Assembly (NCBI GenBank): GCA_947306365.1 | Contig: CAMZGD010000016.1 | Span: 1 to 53,137 of the forward strand | DNA length: 53,137 bases | From: an uncultured Bacteroidales bacterium | GTDB lineage: Bacteria > Bacteroidota > Bacteroidia > Bacteroidales > UBA932 | Direction of reading: 5' to 3' | Part shown: piece after piece, positions 7,248 to 16,055 of the stretch | Numbering within the stretch: position 1 is the stretch's first letter | Layout: each line of letters begins with the position of its first letter | Made by a program: the position numbers and the translations under genes | Notes under the pieces: model-generated | The model's input: the letters and a program-made list of their open reading frames with translations, nothing else | Told to the model about the DNA's origin: nothing | The model's database searches: none

Positions 7248-8434
7248 AAAATCCTGTTTTTCATCAGAATCCTGCCGTTGCAGATCACTGTATCGATGCA
7301 ACTGCTGCCGGCCGCATACACCCAGTTGGAAAGCAGGTGGTGGCAGGGAAGCATCCGTTCGTCGTCTAGCCGGACCAGCAGGGCGTCAGCCAGTTTCCCC
7401 ACGGCAATCACGCCCGCATCGAAGCCGAACGCTTCCGCGCCGTTGCGCGTCGCAATGGCGAAAGCCTCCTCGGCGGGCATCGCAGCAGGATCGCCGCTGC
7501 TCACTTTGGCCAGCAGGGCGGCGAATTTCATCTCCTCGCGCATATCGAGGTTGTTGTTGGACGAATCGCCGTCCGTACCCAACGTGATACGGCAGCCCGC
7601 CTTTCGCAAGCGCTCATACGGGAACACGCCCGAAGCGAGCTTCATATTCGAACAGGGACAATGTGCGACCGTAACGCCGCGGGCCGCGAGAATCTCCGCT
7701 TCTTCGTCGTCCACGTGGACGACGTGGGCGGCCACGACTTCCGGCCCGAGCACGCCGAGCCGGTCCAGGTATCGGACCGGGGTCGTACCCTGCTCCCGGA
7801 GACAGTCCTCCACTTCCTTCTGCGTTTCGGAGAGGTGGATATGCAGCTTCAGTCCCAGCCTGCAGGCAGTCTCGGAACACCGGACGAGCAAGTCAGGGCC
7901 CACCGTGTAGATTGCGTGAGGAGCGACGGTCAGGGTAATGAGGCCGCCGGACGGATCTGACCAGTGGCTGAGCATGTCCAGCTTTTCAGCCAGCTGCGAC
8001 TTGGAGTGCGCCTCGACGAACGTCACGCCGATGGCCGCCCGCATACCGGTTTCCTGTACGATCCGGATGGTTTCCTCGATATCGAAATACATGTCCGAGA
8101 AGAACACGGTTCCGGTCTTGACCATTTCCCGGACGGCCAGCCGGGAACCCTCCCGGATGTCGGCGGCCGTCAGCTTGTCCTCATAGGGCCAGATATAGTC
8201 CCGAAGCCATTTCTGCAAGGGCATATCGTCGGCATAGCCGCGCAGGAGGCTCATCGCCGCGTGGGTATGCGTGTTGTAGAACGGCGGCAGGATGGCCATG
8301 CCGTCCGCATCGATCGCCTCATCTGCGACCGTGCCTTCAGGTGCATTCAGGCTCCTGAACCTGTGGTTTTCAATCAGGATGTCCGTGCGCGCACCGTCCA
8401 GCAGGACATTCTTGACAAGCAGGCTGTCCATCAT
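7244..8434 (-). CDS. MtaD/SsnA-like amidohydrolase (MTA/SAH deaminase family)
   Basis: A cytosolic metal-dependent hydrolase of about 396 residues. Metal-binding and catalytic motifs are THTHAAMSL, HIHLSETQKEVED, HVVHVDDEE, and GTDGDSSNNNLDMREEM with the catalytic Asp. This signature is typical of 5'-methylthioadenosine/S-adenosylhomocysteine deaminases and related chlorohydrolase-type enzymes. The exact substrate is uncertain. The ATG at 8434 overlaps the deoC stop as TGATG; a second ATG follows at 8431. The upstream extension of this frame lies inside deoC and is not protein-like. Grouping with deoC suggests a nucleoside salvage role. Confidence 0.85.
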   Translation of the reverse strand: MMDSLLVKNVLLDGARTDILIENHRFRSLNAPEGTVADEAIDADGMAILPPFYNTHTHAAMSLLRGYADDMPLQKWLRDYIWPYEDKLTAADIREGSRLAVREMVKTGTVFFSDMYFDIEETIRIVQETGMRAAIGVTFVEAHSKSQLAEKLDMLSHWSDPSGGLITLTVAPHAIYTVGPDLLVRCSETACRLGLKLHIHLSETQKEVEDCLREQGTTPVRYLDRLGVLGPEVVAAHVVHVDDEEAEILAARGVTVAHCPCSNMKLASGVFPYERLRKAGCRITLGTDGDSSNNNLDMREEMKFAALLAKVSSGDPAAMPAEEAFAIATRNGAEAFGFDAGVIAVGKLADALLVRLDDERMLPCHHLLSNWVYAAGSSCIDTVICNGRILMKNRIL

Positions 8435-9225
8435 CAATAGTATTTGATTTCCCGGCCTTCGAGGGCGGAAAGCAGGTTGTTGGCCATCCGGCTTGCGCCG
8501 AAACGGAAATACCGCTTGTCCAGCCACGCTTCGCCGAGCGTTTCCGACACGATGTTCCAGTAAGTGACCGCATCTTCCGGGGTGGCGATGCCGCCGGCCG
8601 GCTTGAAGCCCACCATCCGTCCCGTCTTCGCGTGATAGGCCCGGATGCATTCGCACATCACCTGCGCCGCCTCCGGCGTGGCCGCCGGCTGCAGCTTGCC
8701 CGTGGACGTCTTGATGAAATCGGCGCCCGCTTCCATCGCCAGGAACGATGCATCCTCGATGAGGCTCCGCTCGCGCAGGACGCCCGTCTCCAGGATCACT
8801 TTCAGATGGACCGTAGGCCGGATACCCCGTATGGCAGCGCCGATTTCCTCGATCTCGCGCCGGGCCTCGGCTGGATTGTTATCAAGGAAAGCATTGAGCG
8901 CCAGCACGATATCAACCTCGTCAGCCCCGTCGGCCACAGCGGTCGCGCACTCCGCGACCTTCACGGGCAACGGACTCTGCGAAGCCGGGAAGCAGCCGCC
9001 AACGACCGTAACGTGGACGTCCGCATCCGCCCGGACCCGCGCCACGGTTCCGGCAAAGTTCGGATAGACGCAGATGGAAGCCGGAAGCGGATAATCCGGG
9101 AATGTTTCGTGGAACCGGTTGACCTTTTCCGTCATCGCCGCTATTTTCGAACAGGTGTCCGTACTGTTGAGAGAAGTCAGGTCGATCATACCCAGGACCG
9201 CCTTGTAGATTGCGCTGTTTTCCAT
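8434..9225 (-). CDS. deoC: Deoxyribose-phosphate aldolase
   Basis: A 263-residue class I aldolase that cleaves 2-deoxyribose-5-phosphate to glyceraldehyde-3-phosphate and acetaldehyde in deoxynucleoside catabolism. The Schiff-base lysine is K172 in DFIKTSTGK, the second active-site lysine is K208 in GFKPAGGI, and the Asp is in VDIVL (105). Length is normal for the long DeoC subgroup. It begins 11 bases after dtd. The dtd-deoC pairing is, to my recollection, common in Bacteroidales. Confidence 0.95.
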   Translation of the reverse strand: MENSAIYKAVLGMIDLTSLNSTDTCSKIAAMTEKVNRFHETFPDYPLPASICVYPNFAGTVARVRADADVHVTVVGGCFPASQSPLPVKVAECATAVADGADEVDIVLALNAFLDNNPAEARREIEEIGAAIRGIRPTVHLKVILETGVLRERSLIEDASFLAMEAGADFIKTSTGKLQPAATPEAAQVMCECIRAYHAKTGRMVGFKPAGGIATPEDAVTYWNIVSETLGEAWLDKRYFRFGASRMANNLLSALEGREIKYY

Positions 9226-9236
9226 ATTGCGTCGGA

Positions 9237-9689
9237 TTAGATTCTGTGCTTGCTGTCGATGCAGATCGTCACGGGCCCGTCGTTCACGAGCGAAACCTGC
9301 ATTTCGGCGCCGAAGACGCCGCTGGGAACCGGGCGGCCGGACAGCGCAGCCAGCGCCGACTTGAACTGTTCATACAGGGGAATGGAAATCTCCGGACGGG
9401 CGGCCGCCACGTAGGAGGGCCGGTTCCCTTTCTTCGTGGAGGCCATCAGGGTGAACTGGCTCACGGCCAGGATCTCCTGCTGCACGTCCACCACCGAGCG
9501 GTTCATCACGCCCGCTTCATCGTCGAAGATCCGCAGGGCCGTGACTTTCCGGGCCATCCAGTCCAGGTCTTCCGGACCGTCCGCATCTTCGAATCCGCAC
9601 AGCACCAGCATCCCGGGTCCGATGGACGCCACGACGTCGCCATCGATCGAGACCGAAGCCTCCAATACCCGTTGAATGACCGTGCGCAT
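9237..9689 (-). CDS. dtd: D-aminoacyl-tRNA deacylase
   Basis: A 150-residue DTD protein that removes D-amino acids (and glycine from tRNA-Ala) from charged tRNA. The N-terminus MRTVIQRVLEASVSIDG, the active-site SQFTL and the C-terminal NDGPVTICIDS are diagnostic. The length is normal. The ATG at 9689 comes one base after the stop of the DUF4296 gene. In Firmicutes dtd is often next to relA; here a stand-alone alarmone synthetase lies three genes downstream. Confidence 0.96.
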   Translation of the reverse strand: MRTVIQRVLEASVSIDGDVVASIGPGMLVLCGFEDADGPEDLDWMARKVTALRIFDDEAGVMNRSVVDVQQEILAVSQFTLMASTKKGNRPSYVAAARPEISIPLYEQFKSALAALSGRPVPSGVFGAEMQVSLVNDGPVTICIDSKHRI

Positions 9690-9690
9690 C

Positions 9691-10287
9691 TTATTTCAAC
9701 TCCTCCTCGAGTCGCTTCAAGTCCTCTTTGGTCATCCGCTTCCGTGCGTTCTTCCGCGCCGGCTTCTCGATTACTTTTTCCTCCGCTTCCGGCAGTTCCT
9801 TCTTCTTGTCCAGTTTCTTTCCCTCCTTCTCAATCGCCGGTTCCACACCCTCTTCTACGGCCGGCTCCTTGTCCGGTGCCAGGGCCGGTTTTTCTTCGAT
9901 GAACTTCTCTTCCGATTCCTCCGCATCCAGACGGTCCATCACCGACGGCGCGTCGAGGTCCTTTTCAAGCCGGTCGTGCACCCGGTCGAACATCGCGGAC
10001 AGGTCATCGGGATGGTGCAGGTAATACGTCATGGACGCCCGGAATTCATCTTTCGTATATCCGTGCCTTTCCAGGATGGGAAGATAGACATAAAGTGAAT
10101 CCAGGCGGAGGGGGCCTTCGCGCGAAGTGGCGTTGTACGTCTCGATGCAGGCGTCTGCCCGGAAGAATTCGGCGAACAGCGTTTCCATCTCGCGCGGCGG
10201 GATGATGCCTTCCGGCTTGCATCCGGAAGACGACAGCAGCAGGCAGACGAAGCAGGCCCAATAGAAATAATTTACCTTCAGCCTCAT
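9691..10287 (-). CDS. DUF4296 lipoprotein with charged C-terminal tail
   Basis: A 198-residue predicted lipoprotein. The signal peptide ends in a lipobox with Cys in LLSSSGC. The segment IIPPREMETLFAEFFRADA up to MTYYLHHPDD matches DUF4296, a Bacteroidota family of unknown function. After about residue 110 it becomes a Lys/Glu/Pro-rich, low-complexity tail (EKPALAPDKEP..., ending KRLEEELK). The ATG at 10287 was chosen because the promoter box at 10300-10307 lies between it and the next upstream in-frame start. This is the first gene of the long minus-strand operon. Confidence 0.82.
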   Translation of the reverse strand: MRLKVNYFYWACFVCLLLSSSGCKPEGIIPPREMETLFAEFFRADACIETYNATSREGPLRLDSLYVYLPILERHGYTKDEFRASMTYYLHHPDDLSAMFDRVHDRLEKDLDAPSVMDRLDAEESEEKFIEEKPALAPDKEPAVEEGVEPAIEKEGKKLDKKKELPEAEEKVIEKPARKNARKRMTKEDLKRLEEELK

Positions 10288-10299
10288 ATTACTTTGCTT

Positions 10300-10307
10300 C
10301 AAAGTTA
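10300..10307 (-). promoter_or_regulatory. Promoter -7 box of the DUF4296-to-STAS operon
   Basis: TAACTTTG on the minus strand matches TAnnTTTG. It ends 12 bases before the ATG at 10287, giving a very short leader. It is the only promoter box I found for the ten genes down to 1142. Confidence 0.7.
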
Positions 10308-10327
10308 GCAATTTTTACGTATTTATC

Positions 10328-10335
10328 TAACTTTG
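10328..10335 (+). promoter_or_regulatory. Promoter -7 box of the DUF6427 gene
   Basis: TAACTTTG on the plus strand is identical to the divergent box at 10300-10307, 20 bases away. The ATG at 10343 follows after 7 bases, so the transcript should be leaderless or nearly so. Confidence 0.7.
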
Positions 10336-10342
10336 TACCGGA

Positions 10343-11275
10343 ATGAAGCGGACGTTTTCCGATTTTGCGGTCCTGCTGGCCGTATTGCTGCCGCTGGCCG
10401 CCTGGTGCGCAACCGGATGGCTTGCGGCCGGGCCCGTTCCGCAAAGGCCGGTCCTGTCCGGCCTGCTGGCCGCCGCCACGTTGCTGGCCAACGGCTTGTT
10501 GCTCTTCTCAACCCACCGCCGCGTGATGTCCGGCCTGAGCCTGTCCGTCCCGGTCATTTATATCGTGCTGGCGACGGCCAATCCGGACGCCCTGTATTTT
10601 ACGCCGTTCCACGGCGCCTCGCTGCTGCTGGCCCTCTGCCTGTTCTTCCACACCGCCTTCTGCTCCGTCCGCCCCACCCTGGGTAAACTGCTCGGCACCT
10701 GGGCGTCGCTGGGCGCTGCCGGCATCCTGTTCCCGCCGTTCCTGTGGCTGATTCCGCTGCTGGCCCTCACTTCGATGGGAAAGGCGGAAGACAAGTTGAA
10801 ATATGCCGCCGCTTCGCTGCTTTCCCTCTGCCTGCCCTTCGGCCTGTACGCCGGAATCCTGTTCCTCCGGGAAGGCAGCCTCCCTGTCGGCGCGGTATTC
10901 ACCCTCCTGTGGGACCAGATGACGGTCCTCCCGCATCCGGCCTTCCACTTTTCGGCCGCCACCCTGTGCCGCATCGCCCTCACGGCCGTGGCCACGGTGC
11001 TGGCGATCATCCGGGCGGCGAAGCTGCTCGACAGATTCAAGACGGCCCAGTATCGCGCCGTTATCCGCATCATTCTCCTGATCCCGGCCCTCTGCCTGCT
11101 GGTCCTGCTCTTTGCGCCCGACTGCCGTTTTCCCGGCGGACTGGTCACGTACCTGCCGGTCTCGCTGCTCCTCAACGACGGTCTCGCCGCACAGGGAAGC
11201 GGGAACCGTTTCCCGACCCTGGCCGTCATCCTGTTCCTCATCCTGCTGGCGGAGCGCATCGCCTGTTTCGTTTAA
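10343..11275 (+). CDS. DUF6427-like multi-pass membrane protein
   Basis: A 310-residue, very hydrophobic protein with about nine to ten membrane segments and almost no soluble domain. It starts MKRTFSDFAVLLAVLLPLA and ends with a hydrophobic helix (ILFLILLAERIACFV). It resembles the DUF6427 family found in Bacteroidota, of unknown function. It is divergent from the DUF4296 gene and followed after 17 bases by a small membrane-anchored protein, so the two probably form an operon. Confidence 0.65.
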   Translation: MKRTFSDFAVLLAVLLPLAAWCATGWLAAGPVPQRPVLSGLLAAATLLANGLLLFSTHRRVMSGLSLSVPVIYIVLATANPDALYFTPFHGASLLLALCLFFHTAFCSVRPTLGKLLGTWASLGAAGILFPPFLWLIPLLALTSMGKAEDKLKYAAASLLSLCLPFGLYAGILFLREGSLPVGAVFTLLWDQMTVLPHPAFHFSAATLCRIALTAVATVLAIIRAAKLLDRFKTAQYRAVIRIILLIPALCLLVLLFAPDCRFPGGLVTYLPVSLLLNDGLAAQGSGNRFPTLAVILFLILLAERIACFV

Positions 11276-11292
11276 CCCTTAAATAACCTGAT

Positions 11293-11751
11293 ATGAAAAA
11301 ATTCACCGGCATCCTGATCGCCATCCTCCTGCTTGGCCTCGCCGTGTTCTGCTACTTCCGCTTCTACTTCGTGTTCGGCGAAGGGGTCCGCAGCGGCGAA
11401 CTCAACTATGTGGTCCACAAGGGCGTGATTTGGAAAACCTACGAAGGCAAACTGATCCAGACCGGCATCAAGGCCCAGACCAGCGGCGTCCAGTCCAACA
11501 CTTTCGACTTCTCCATCGCAGACAAGGAAATCGCCGAACGGCTGATGACCGAAAGCGGCAAAGTGATGGACCTGCACTACAAGGAGTATTTCGGACGGCT
11601 TCCCTGGCGCGGACACACCCGCTACATCGTGGACGACATCCTCTCCATCAAGGAGAAGACATCCACGATCGACGACCAGAACCAAGAGGTGCTCAGTACC
11701 ATCGCGCCGGGCGCCGAAGGTACGGAAACGGTTATCCCTGGCCTGTACTAG
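11293..11751 (+). CDS. Conserved Bacteroidota small membrane-anchored protein
   Basis: A 152-residue protein with a single N-terminal membrane segment (about 5-28) and a soluble domain (GVRSGELNYVVHKG, then IWKTYEGKL and FDFSIADKEIAERL). Similar Bacteroidota proteins have been mislabelled as 6-phosphogluconate dehydrogenase; no dehydrogenase motif is present here. Function unknown. Its stop TAG overlaps the TAG of the convergent ubiA gene, the two sharing the palindrome CTAG (11748-11751). Confidence 0.75.
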   Translation: MKKFTGILIAILLLGLAVFCYFRFYFVFGEGVRSGELNYVVHKGVIWKTYEGKLIQTGIKAQTSGVQSNTFDFSIADKEIAERLMTESGKVMDLHYKEYFGRLPWRGHTRYIVDDILSIKEKTSTIDDQNQEVLSTIAPGAEGTETVIPGLY

Positions 11752-12620
11752 ACCAGTACCGACAGATATACCAGTACGCAGAAGACCAGCGACGCGATGC
11801 CGTTGGCCGTAAAGAAGGCTGCATTCAGGCGGCTCAGGTCGTCCGGTGAAAGGATGGCATGCTGCCAGACGAGCAGCGCCAGGAACGAAACCCCGGCGGC
11901 AATCCCCCACACGTCCGTAAGCCCTGCACGGACAAGGAACAGCGGAACCAGCACGAACTCCAGCAGATGGACGCATCGGGCGATGGCCATCGCCCTGCGC
12001 CGCCCGAAACGCTGCGGAATGGAGTGAAGCCCCTGCGCCCGGTCGATCTCCTCATCGGCCAGCGAATACAGGATGTCGAAACCGCTCGACCAGAAGAAGA
12101 CCATCAGGCTCAAGAGGGCCACGGCCGGCGTCATCCGGCCTGTCACGGCGATGAAGGCGCCGGCGGGCGCGATGCAGAGGGCCGCCCCCACCCCGAAATG
12201 GCAGAGCCAGGTAAGGCGTTTCAGATAGCTGTATCCCAGCAGGACGGCCAGCGCGACGAACGAGAGCCCGCCGCACAGCGGGTTGATGGTCCACGCCACC
12301 GCCACGAACAACGCCGCATTGACCAGCGTGAAGGTCAACGCCTGGCGCGGCGTAATCCGGCCGGCGGGCACGTCCCGGCCCGCCGTGCGCGGATTGCGCG
12401 CGTCGATCTCCCGGTCGGCATAACGGTTGAAGCCCATCGCCGCGTTGCGGGCGAAGACCATGCAGGCAAGGACCTGCAGGAGCAGCACCCACGTGAAACG
12501 AGCGTCCGGCTCCCGGAGGGCCAGCAGGAAAGCGACCAGCGCGAACGGAAGGGCGAAGACCGTATGCGCGAACTTCACCAGCGAGGCGTACTTCCCTACC
12601 GTGGACACGACGGCTGCCAT
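11748..12620 (-). CDS. ubiA: UbiA-family polyprenyltransferase
   Basis: A 290-residue integral membrane prenyltransferase with about eight helices. Both Asp-rich metal sites are present: NRYADREIDARN and LADEEIDRAQG. The closest named group is 4-hydroxybenzoate polyprenyltransferase, but Bacteroidales use menaquinone, so its real aromatic acceptor is uncertain. It is the last gene of the unit that begins with the polyprenol glycosyltransferase, starting 4 bases after pheT. Confidence 0.87.
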   Translation of the reverse strand: MAAVVSTVGKYASLVKFAHTVFALPFALVAFLLALREPDARFTWVLLLQVLACMVFARNAAMGFNRYADREIDARNPRTAGRDVPAGRITPRQALTFTLVNAALFVAVAWTINPLCGGLSFVALAVLLGYSYLKRLTWLCHFGVGAALCIAPAGAFIAVTGRMTPAVALLSLMVFFWSSGFDILYSLADEEIDRAQGLHSIPQRFGRRRAMAIARCVHLLEFVLVPLFLVRAGLTDVWGIAAGVSFLALLVWQHAILSPDDLSRLNAAFFTANGIASLVFCVLVYLSVLV

Positions 12621-12624
12621 CGCA

Positions 12625-15084
12625 TTACCGGAGCACGGCGCCGAACTTCGTTTCGAAGGCCTTGAGCAGTTTGTTCATCGTGGCTTCGACCGCCGCGTCG
12701 GTGAGCGTCTTCTCCTCGTCCTGCAGGATGAAGCTGACGGCATACTGCTTCTTGTCGGGCAAGATCTTCGGACCGCGATAGACATCGAACAGGTTCACCT
12801 GCCTGAGGATGCCGCGGGCCGTCTGGAAAGCCGTCTTCCGCAGGTCGGCGAACGACACGTGCTCGTCGAGCAGCAGTGCGAGATCACGGCGGACTTCCGG
12901 GAACCGCGGCAGTTCCTTGTATTTGACGCGGTCGCGCCGGACCAGTTCGAAGAATACCGGCCAGTCGATCTCCGCCAGGAACACGGGCTGCTTGATGTCG
13001 AACAGCTTGAGCAGCCGCTTCGACACGGTTCCGGCAACGGCCAGCCGCTTCCCGCCGAGCCTGTAGGTCAGACCTTCGGCGAAAAGGTCGGACGGAGCCG
13101 CATCCGTCTCAAGGTCATAGATATCGGCCTTGAAGCGCTTGAGCAGCAGCTCCAGACAGCCCTTGAGTACGAAATAGTCACCCGCGCCGAGCTCGCTGCG
13201 CCACGACTTGGCGCCGGGGCCCGTCACGACCATGCACAGGCGCATCTCCTCGCAATAGCTCTTGAGGTCGGCCGCCGGATGCTCCGCACCCTCTTTCGGC
13301 CGGTAGCTGTAGCAATTGCCGATTTCAAAGAGCCGCAGGTTGTTGTTCTGGTGGTTGATGTTCCGCTCCACCACTTCCAGGGCATTGAAAATCAGCGTCT
13401 GGCGCATCACGTTCAAGTCGCTGCTGAGCGGATTGACCACGGGAACCAGCTGCGCGGCAGGATAGGTCGCGCAATGCTTGTAATACTCCCCTTTCGTAAG
13501 GGAATTGTTCATGGTCTCGACGAATCCCCGGTCGGCGAGCAGGTCGGAAACCGTCTTGCGGACTTTCTCCGGATCGGGATGCACCGACGTATTGACGGAA
13601 GCCTTCATGCTCACGGGCAGTTCGACATTGTTGTATCCGTAGATGCGGAGCACTTCCTCCACCACGTCGCACTCGCGGGTCACATCTACCCGGTAGGCAG
13701 GGACCGCCACCGTGCAGCCGGCCATGTCTTCCGACAGGATCTCGAAATCGAGGCTCTGCAGGATCCGCCGGTATGTGCCGGCATCCAGCTGCTTGCCAAT
13801 CAGGCCGTCCATCCGGGCATAGTCGAGGTCGACACGCCGTTTCTCGAACGGCCGCGGGCAGCATTCCTGCGGTGTGCCCACCACCTTTCCGCCGGCCAGT
13901 TCCTGGATCAGGAGCGCAGCCCGGTATCCGGCCGTCATCGTCGCGAGCGGATCGACGCCCCGCTCGTAACGGAAAGAGGCGTCGGTCTTGAGCCCGTGGC
14001 GCTTGGATGTCTTGCGGATGGAAACCGGATTGAAGCAGGCGGCCTCCAGGAAGAGTTCCGTCGTCGATTCGGTGACGCCGGAATCGATGCCGCCGAACAC
14101 GCCGGCGATGCACATCGGGCCTTCAGTGTCACAGATCACCAGGTCGTCGGCGCTGAGCGTGCGCTCCACGCCGTCGAGGGTCCTGAACTTGCAGCCGGGC
14201 GTGCTGCGGCGCACCATGACCTTGCGGCCGCGGATCTTCGCCGCGTCGAACGCGTGGAGCGGATGGCCCATCTCATTGAGCACGAAATTGGTGATGTCCA
14301 CGATGTTGTTGATCGGCCGCTGGCCGATGGCCATCAGCCGCTCCTTGAGCCAGTCGGGCGACGGGCCGACCTTGACGTCACGCAGGGTGATGCCGATGTA
14401 GCGGGGCGCCAGGTCGGGATCCTGCACCTCTACGGGAATCGCCGTCCCCTCGCCGGGGCGGAACGCTTCCACGTCGGGCAGGGTCCATTCGGCGGGAATG
14501 TCGTGCTGCACGCAATAGGCATACAGGTCCCGCGCAGCGCCGATGTGGCTGGCGCCGTCCACGCGGTTCGGCGTCAGGCCGATTTCGAAGATCGTGTCCG
14601 TTTTCAACTGCAGCTGCTCGCGGGCGGGCGTGCCCACCACGGCGGAAGGATCGAGCACGAGGATGCCAGAATGGTCGTTCCCGATGCCGAGTTCGTCTTC
14701 CGCGCAGATCATGCCCAGGCTTTCGACGCCACGGATCTTGGAGCGCTTGATCTTGAATTTCTCCCCGTTTTCCGCCGGGAGTTCCGTTCCCACCGTCGCC
14801 AGCAGGACTTTCTGTCCCTGTGCTACATTGGGGGCGCCGCAGACCACCTGGAGGAGGTCCGGCGCGCCGGTATTGAGTTTCGTGATGTGAAGATGGTCGG
14901 AATCGGGATGCTTCACGCATTCGACGACCTCCGCCACGATGACGCCGGCAAGGCCGCCCGGAATCTGCTCGACGGTTTCGACGTGCTCGACTTCGAGTCC
15001 GGTGGAAGTGAGGATGGCCGCGACCTGATCCGCACTGAGGTCGAACTTCAGGTAATCGCGGAGCCAGTTGAATGATATCGTCAT
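12625..15084 (-). CDS. pheT: Phenylalanine-tRNA ligase beta subunit
   Basis: An 819-residue protein of full family length. It has an N-terminal ISFNWLRDYLKFDLSADQ segment, an EMAP-type tRNA-binding domain at about 40-155 (VIVAEVVECVKHPDSDHLHI), B3/4 and B5 domains in the middle, and a C-terminal FDX-ACB anticodon-binding domain (FPEVRRDLALLLDEHVSFADL). It charges tRNA-Phe together with PheS, which is not in this window. It starts 15 bases after ftsY. Confidence 0.97.
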   Translation of the reverse strand: MTISFNWLRDYLKFDLSADQVAAILTSTGLEVEHVETVEQIPGGLAGVIVAEVVECVKHPDSDHLHITKLNTGAPDLLQVVCGAPNVAQGQKVLLATVGTELPAENGEKFKIKRSKIRGVESLGMICAEDELGIGNDHSGILVLDPSAVVGTPAREQLQLKTDTIFEIGLTPNRVDGASHIGAARDLYAYCVQHDIPAEWTLPDVEAFRPGEGTAIPVEVQDPDLAPRYIGITLRDVKVGPSPDWLKERLMAIGQRPINNIVDITNFVLNEMGHPLHAFDAAKIRGRKVMVRRSTPGCKFRTLDGVERTLSADDLVICDTEGPMCIAGVFGGIDSGVTESTTELFLEAACFNPVSIRKTSKRHGLKTDASFRYERGVDPLATMTAGYRAALLIQELAGGKVVGTPQECCPRPFEKRRVDLDYARMDGLIGKQLDAGTYRRILQSLDFEILSEDMAGCTVAVPAYRVDVTRECDVVEEVLRIYGYNNVELPVSMKASVNTSVHPDPEKVRKTVSDLLADRGFVETMNNSLTKGEYYKHCATYPAAQLVPVVNPLSSDLNVMRQTLIFNALEVVERNINHQNNNLRLFEIGNCYSYRPKEGAEHPAADLKSYCEEMRLCMVVTGPGAKSWRSELGAGDYFVLKGCLELLLKRFKADIYDLETDAAPSDLFAEGLTYRLGGKRLAVAGTVSKRLLKLFDIKQPVFLAEIDWPVFFELVRRDRVKYKELPRFPEVRRDLALLLDEHVSFADLRKTAFQTARGILRQVNLFDVYRGPKILPDKKQYAVSFILQDEEKTLTDAAVEATMNKLLKAFETKFGAVLR

Positions 15085-15099
15085 AAGTCTGTTGTTTTA

Positions 15100-16053
15100 T
15101 TATTCAAAGAGGGATTCGACAAATTCTTTCTTGTCAAACAGTTTCAGGTCTTCGATCTTTTCGCCGACGCCGATGAACTTGATCGGGATCTTGAACTGGT
15201 CGCTGATGCCGATCACCACGCCGCCCTTGGCCGAGCCGTCGAGCTTGGTGACCGCCAGGGCCGTCACGTCGGTGGCACGGGTGAACTCCTTCGCCTGCAG
15301 GAAACCGTTCTGGCCGGTGGAGCCGTCGATGACCAGCAGCACTTCGTGCGGCGCGTCGGGCACCACTTTCTTCATCACGTTCTTGATCTTGGTCAGCTCG
15401 TTCATCAGGTTCACCTTGTTGTGCAGACGGCCCGCCGTATCGACGATCACCACGTCGGCGCCCTTCGCCACGGCGCTCTTCACGCTGTCGTAGGCCACCG
15501 AAGCCGGATCGGAGCCCATTTCCTGCTTGACGATGTCCACCCCGGCCCGTTCAGCCCAGATTACCAGCTGGTCCACAGCCGCGGCGCGGAAGGTGTCGGC
15601 GGCGCCGAGGACCACTTTCCGGCCCTGCGCCTTGAGCTGGGCGGCCAGCTTGCCGATGGTCGTCGTCTTGCCTACGCCGTTCACCCCCACCACCATCATC
15701 ACATAGGGCTTCTTCGAGAAGTCGAACGGTTCGGTGCTACGGCCGTCGGCCGCCGCATCCAGCAGCAGGCCGATCTCCTCGCAGAGATAGCGGTTCACTT
15801 CGTCGGTATTGAGGTATTTGTCACGGGCAACCCGCTCCTCCAGCCGCTCGATGATGCGCTGGGTGGTCTCCACGCCCACATCGGATGCGATCAGCACTTC
15901 TTCCAGCGAGTCGAGCACCTCGTCGTCCACCACGCTCTTGCCGGCGATGGCGTACGACAGTTTCTCGAACAGCGAACGCTTGGTCTTCTCCAAGCCGCCG
16001 TCCAACGGCCGCTCCGGTGCATTCTCTTTTTTCTTCCAGTTGAAAAGTCCCAT
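15100..16053 (-). CDS. ftsY: Signal recognition particle receptor FtsY
   Basis: An SRP GTPase of about 317 residues that docks ribosome-SRP complexes at the inner membrane. GTPase motifs are [15 protein letters not shown] (G1), [16 protein letters not shown] (G3) and [10 protein letters not shown] (G4). It lacks the long acidic A domain of E. coli FtsY, having only a short [16 protein letters not shown] tail before the N domain. The ATG at 16053 lies 2 bases past the racemase stop; a GTG at 16059 is possible but less likely. Confidence 0.97.
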   Translation of the reverse strand: MGLFNWKKKENAPERPLDGGLEKTKRSLFEKLSYAIAGKSVVDDEVLDSLEEVLIASDVGVETTQRIIERLEERVARDKYLNTDEVNRYLCEEIGLLLDAAADGRSTEPFDFSKKPYVMMVVGVNGVGKTTTIGKLAAQLKAQGRKVVLGAADTFRAAAVDQLVIWAERAGVDIVKQEMGSDPASVAYDSVKSAVAKGADVVIVDTAGRLHNKVNLMNELTKIKNVMKKVVPDAPHEVLLVIDGSTGQNGFLQAKEFTRATDVTALAVTKLDGSAKGGVVIGISDQFKIPIKFIGVGEKIEDLKLFDKKEFVESLFE

Positions 16054-16055
16054 AA

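Noticed and set aside
12427..15075. An 882-codon open frame antisense to pheT
   Set aside because: The minus strand encodes a full, unmistakable PheT; the antisense frame is a codon-bias shadow with no recognisable motif.
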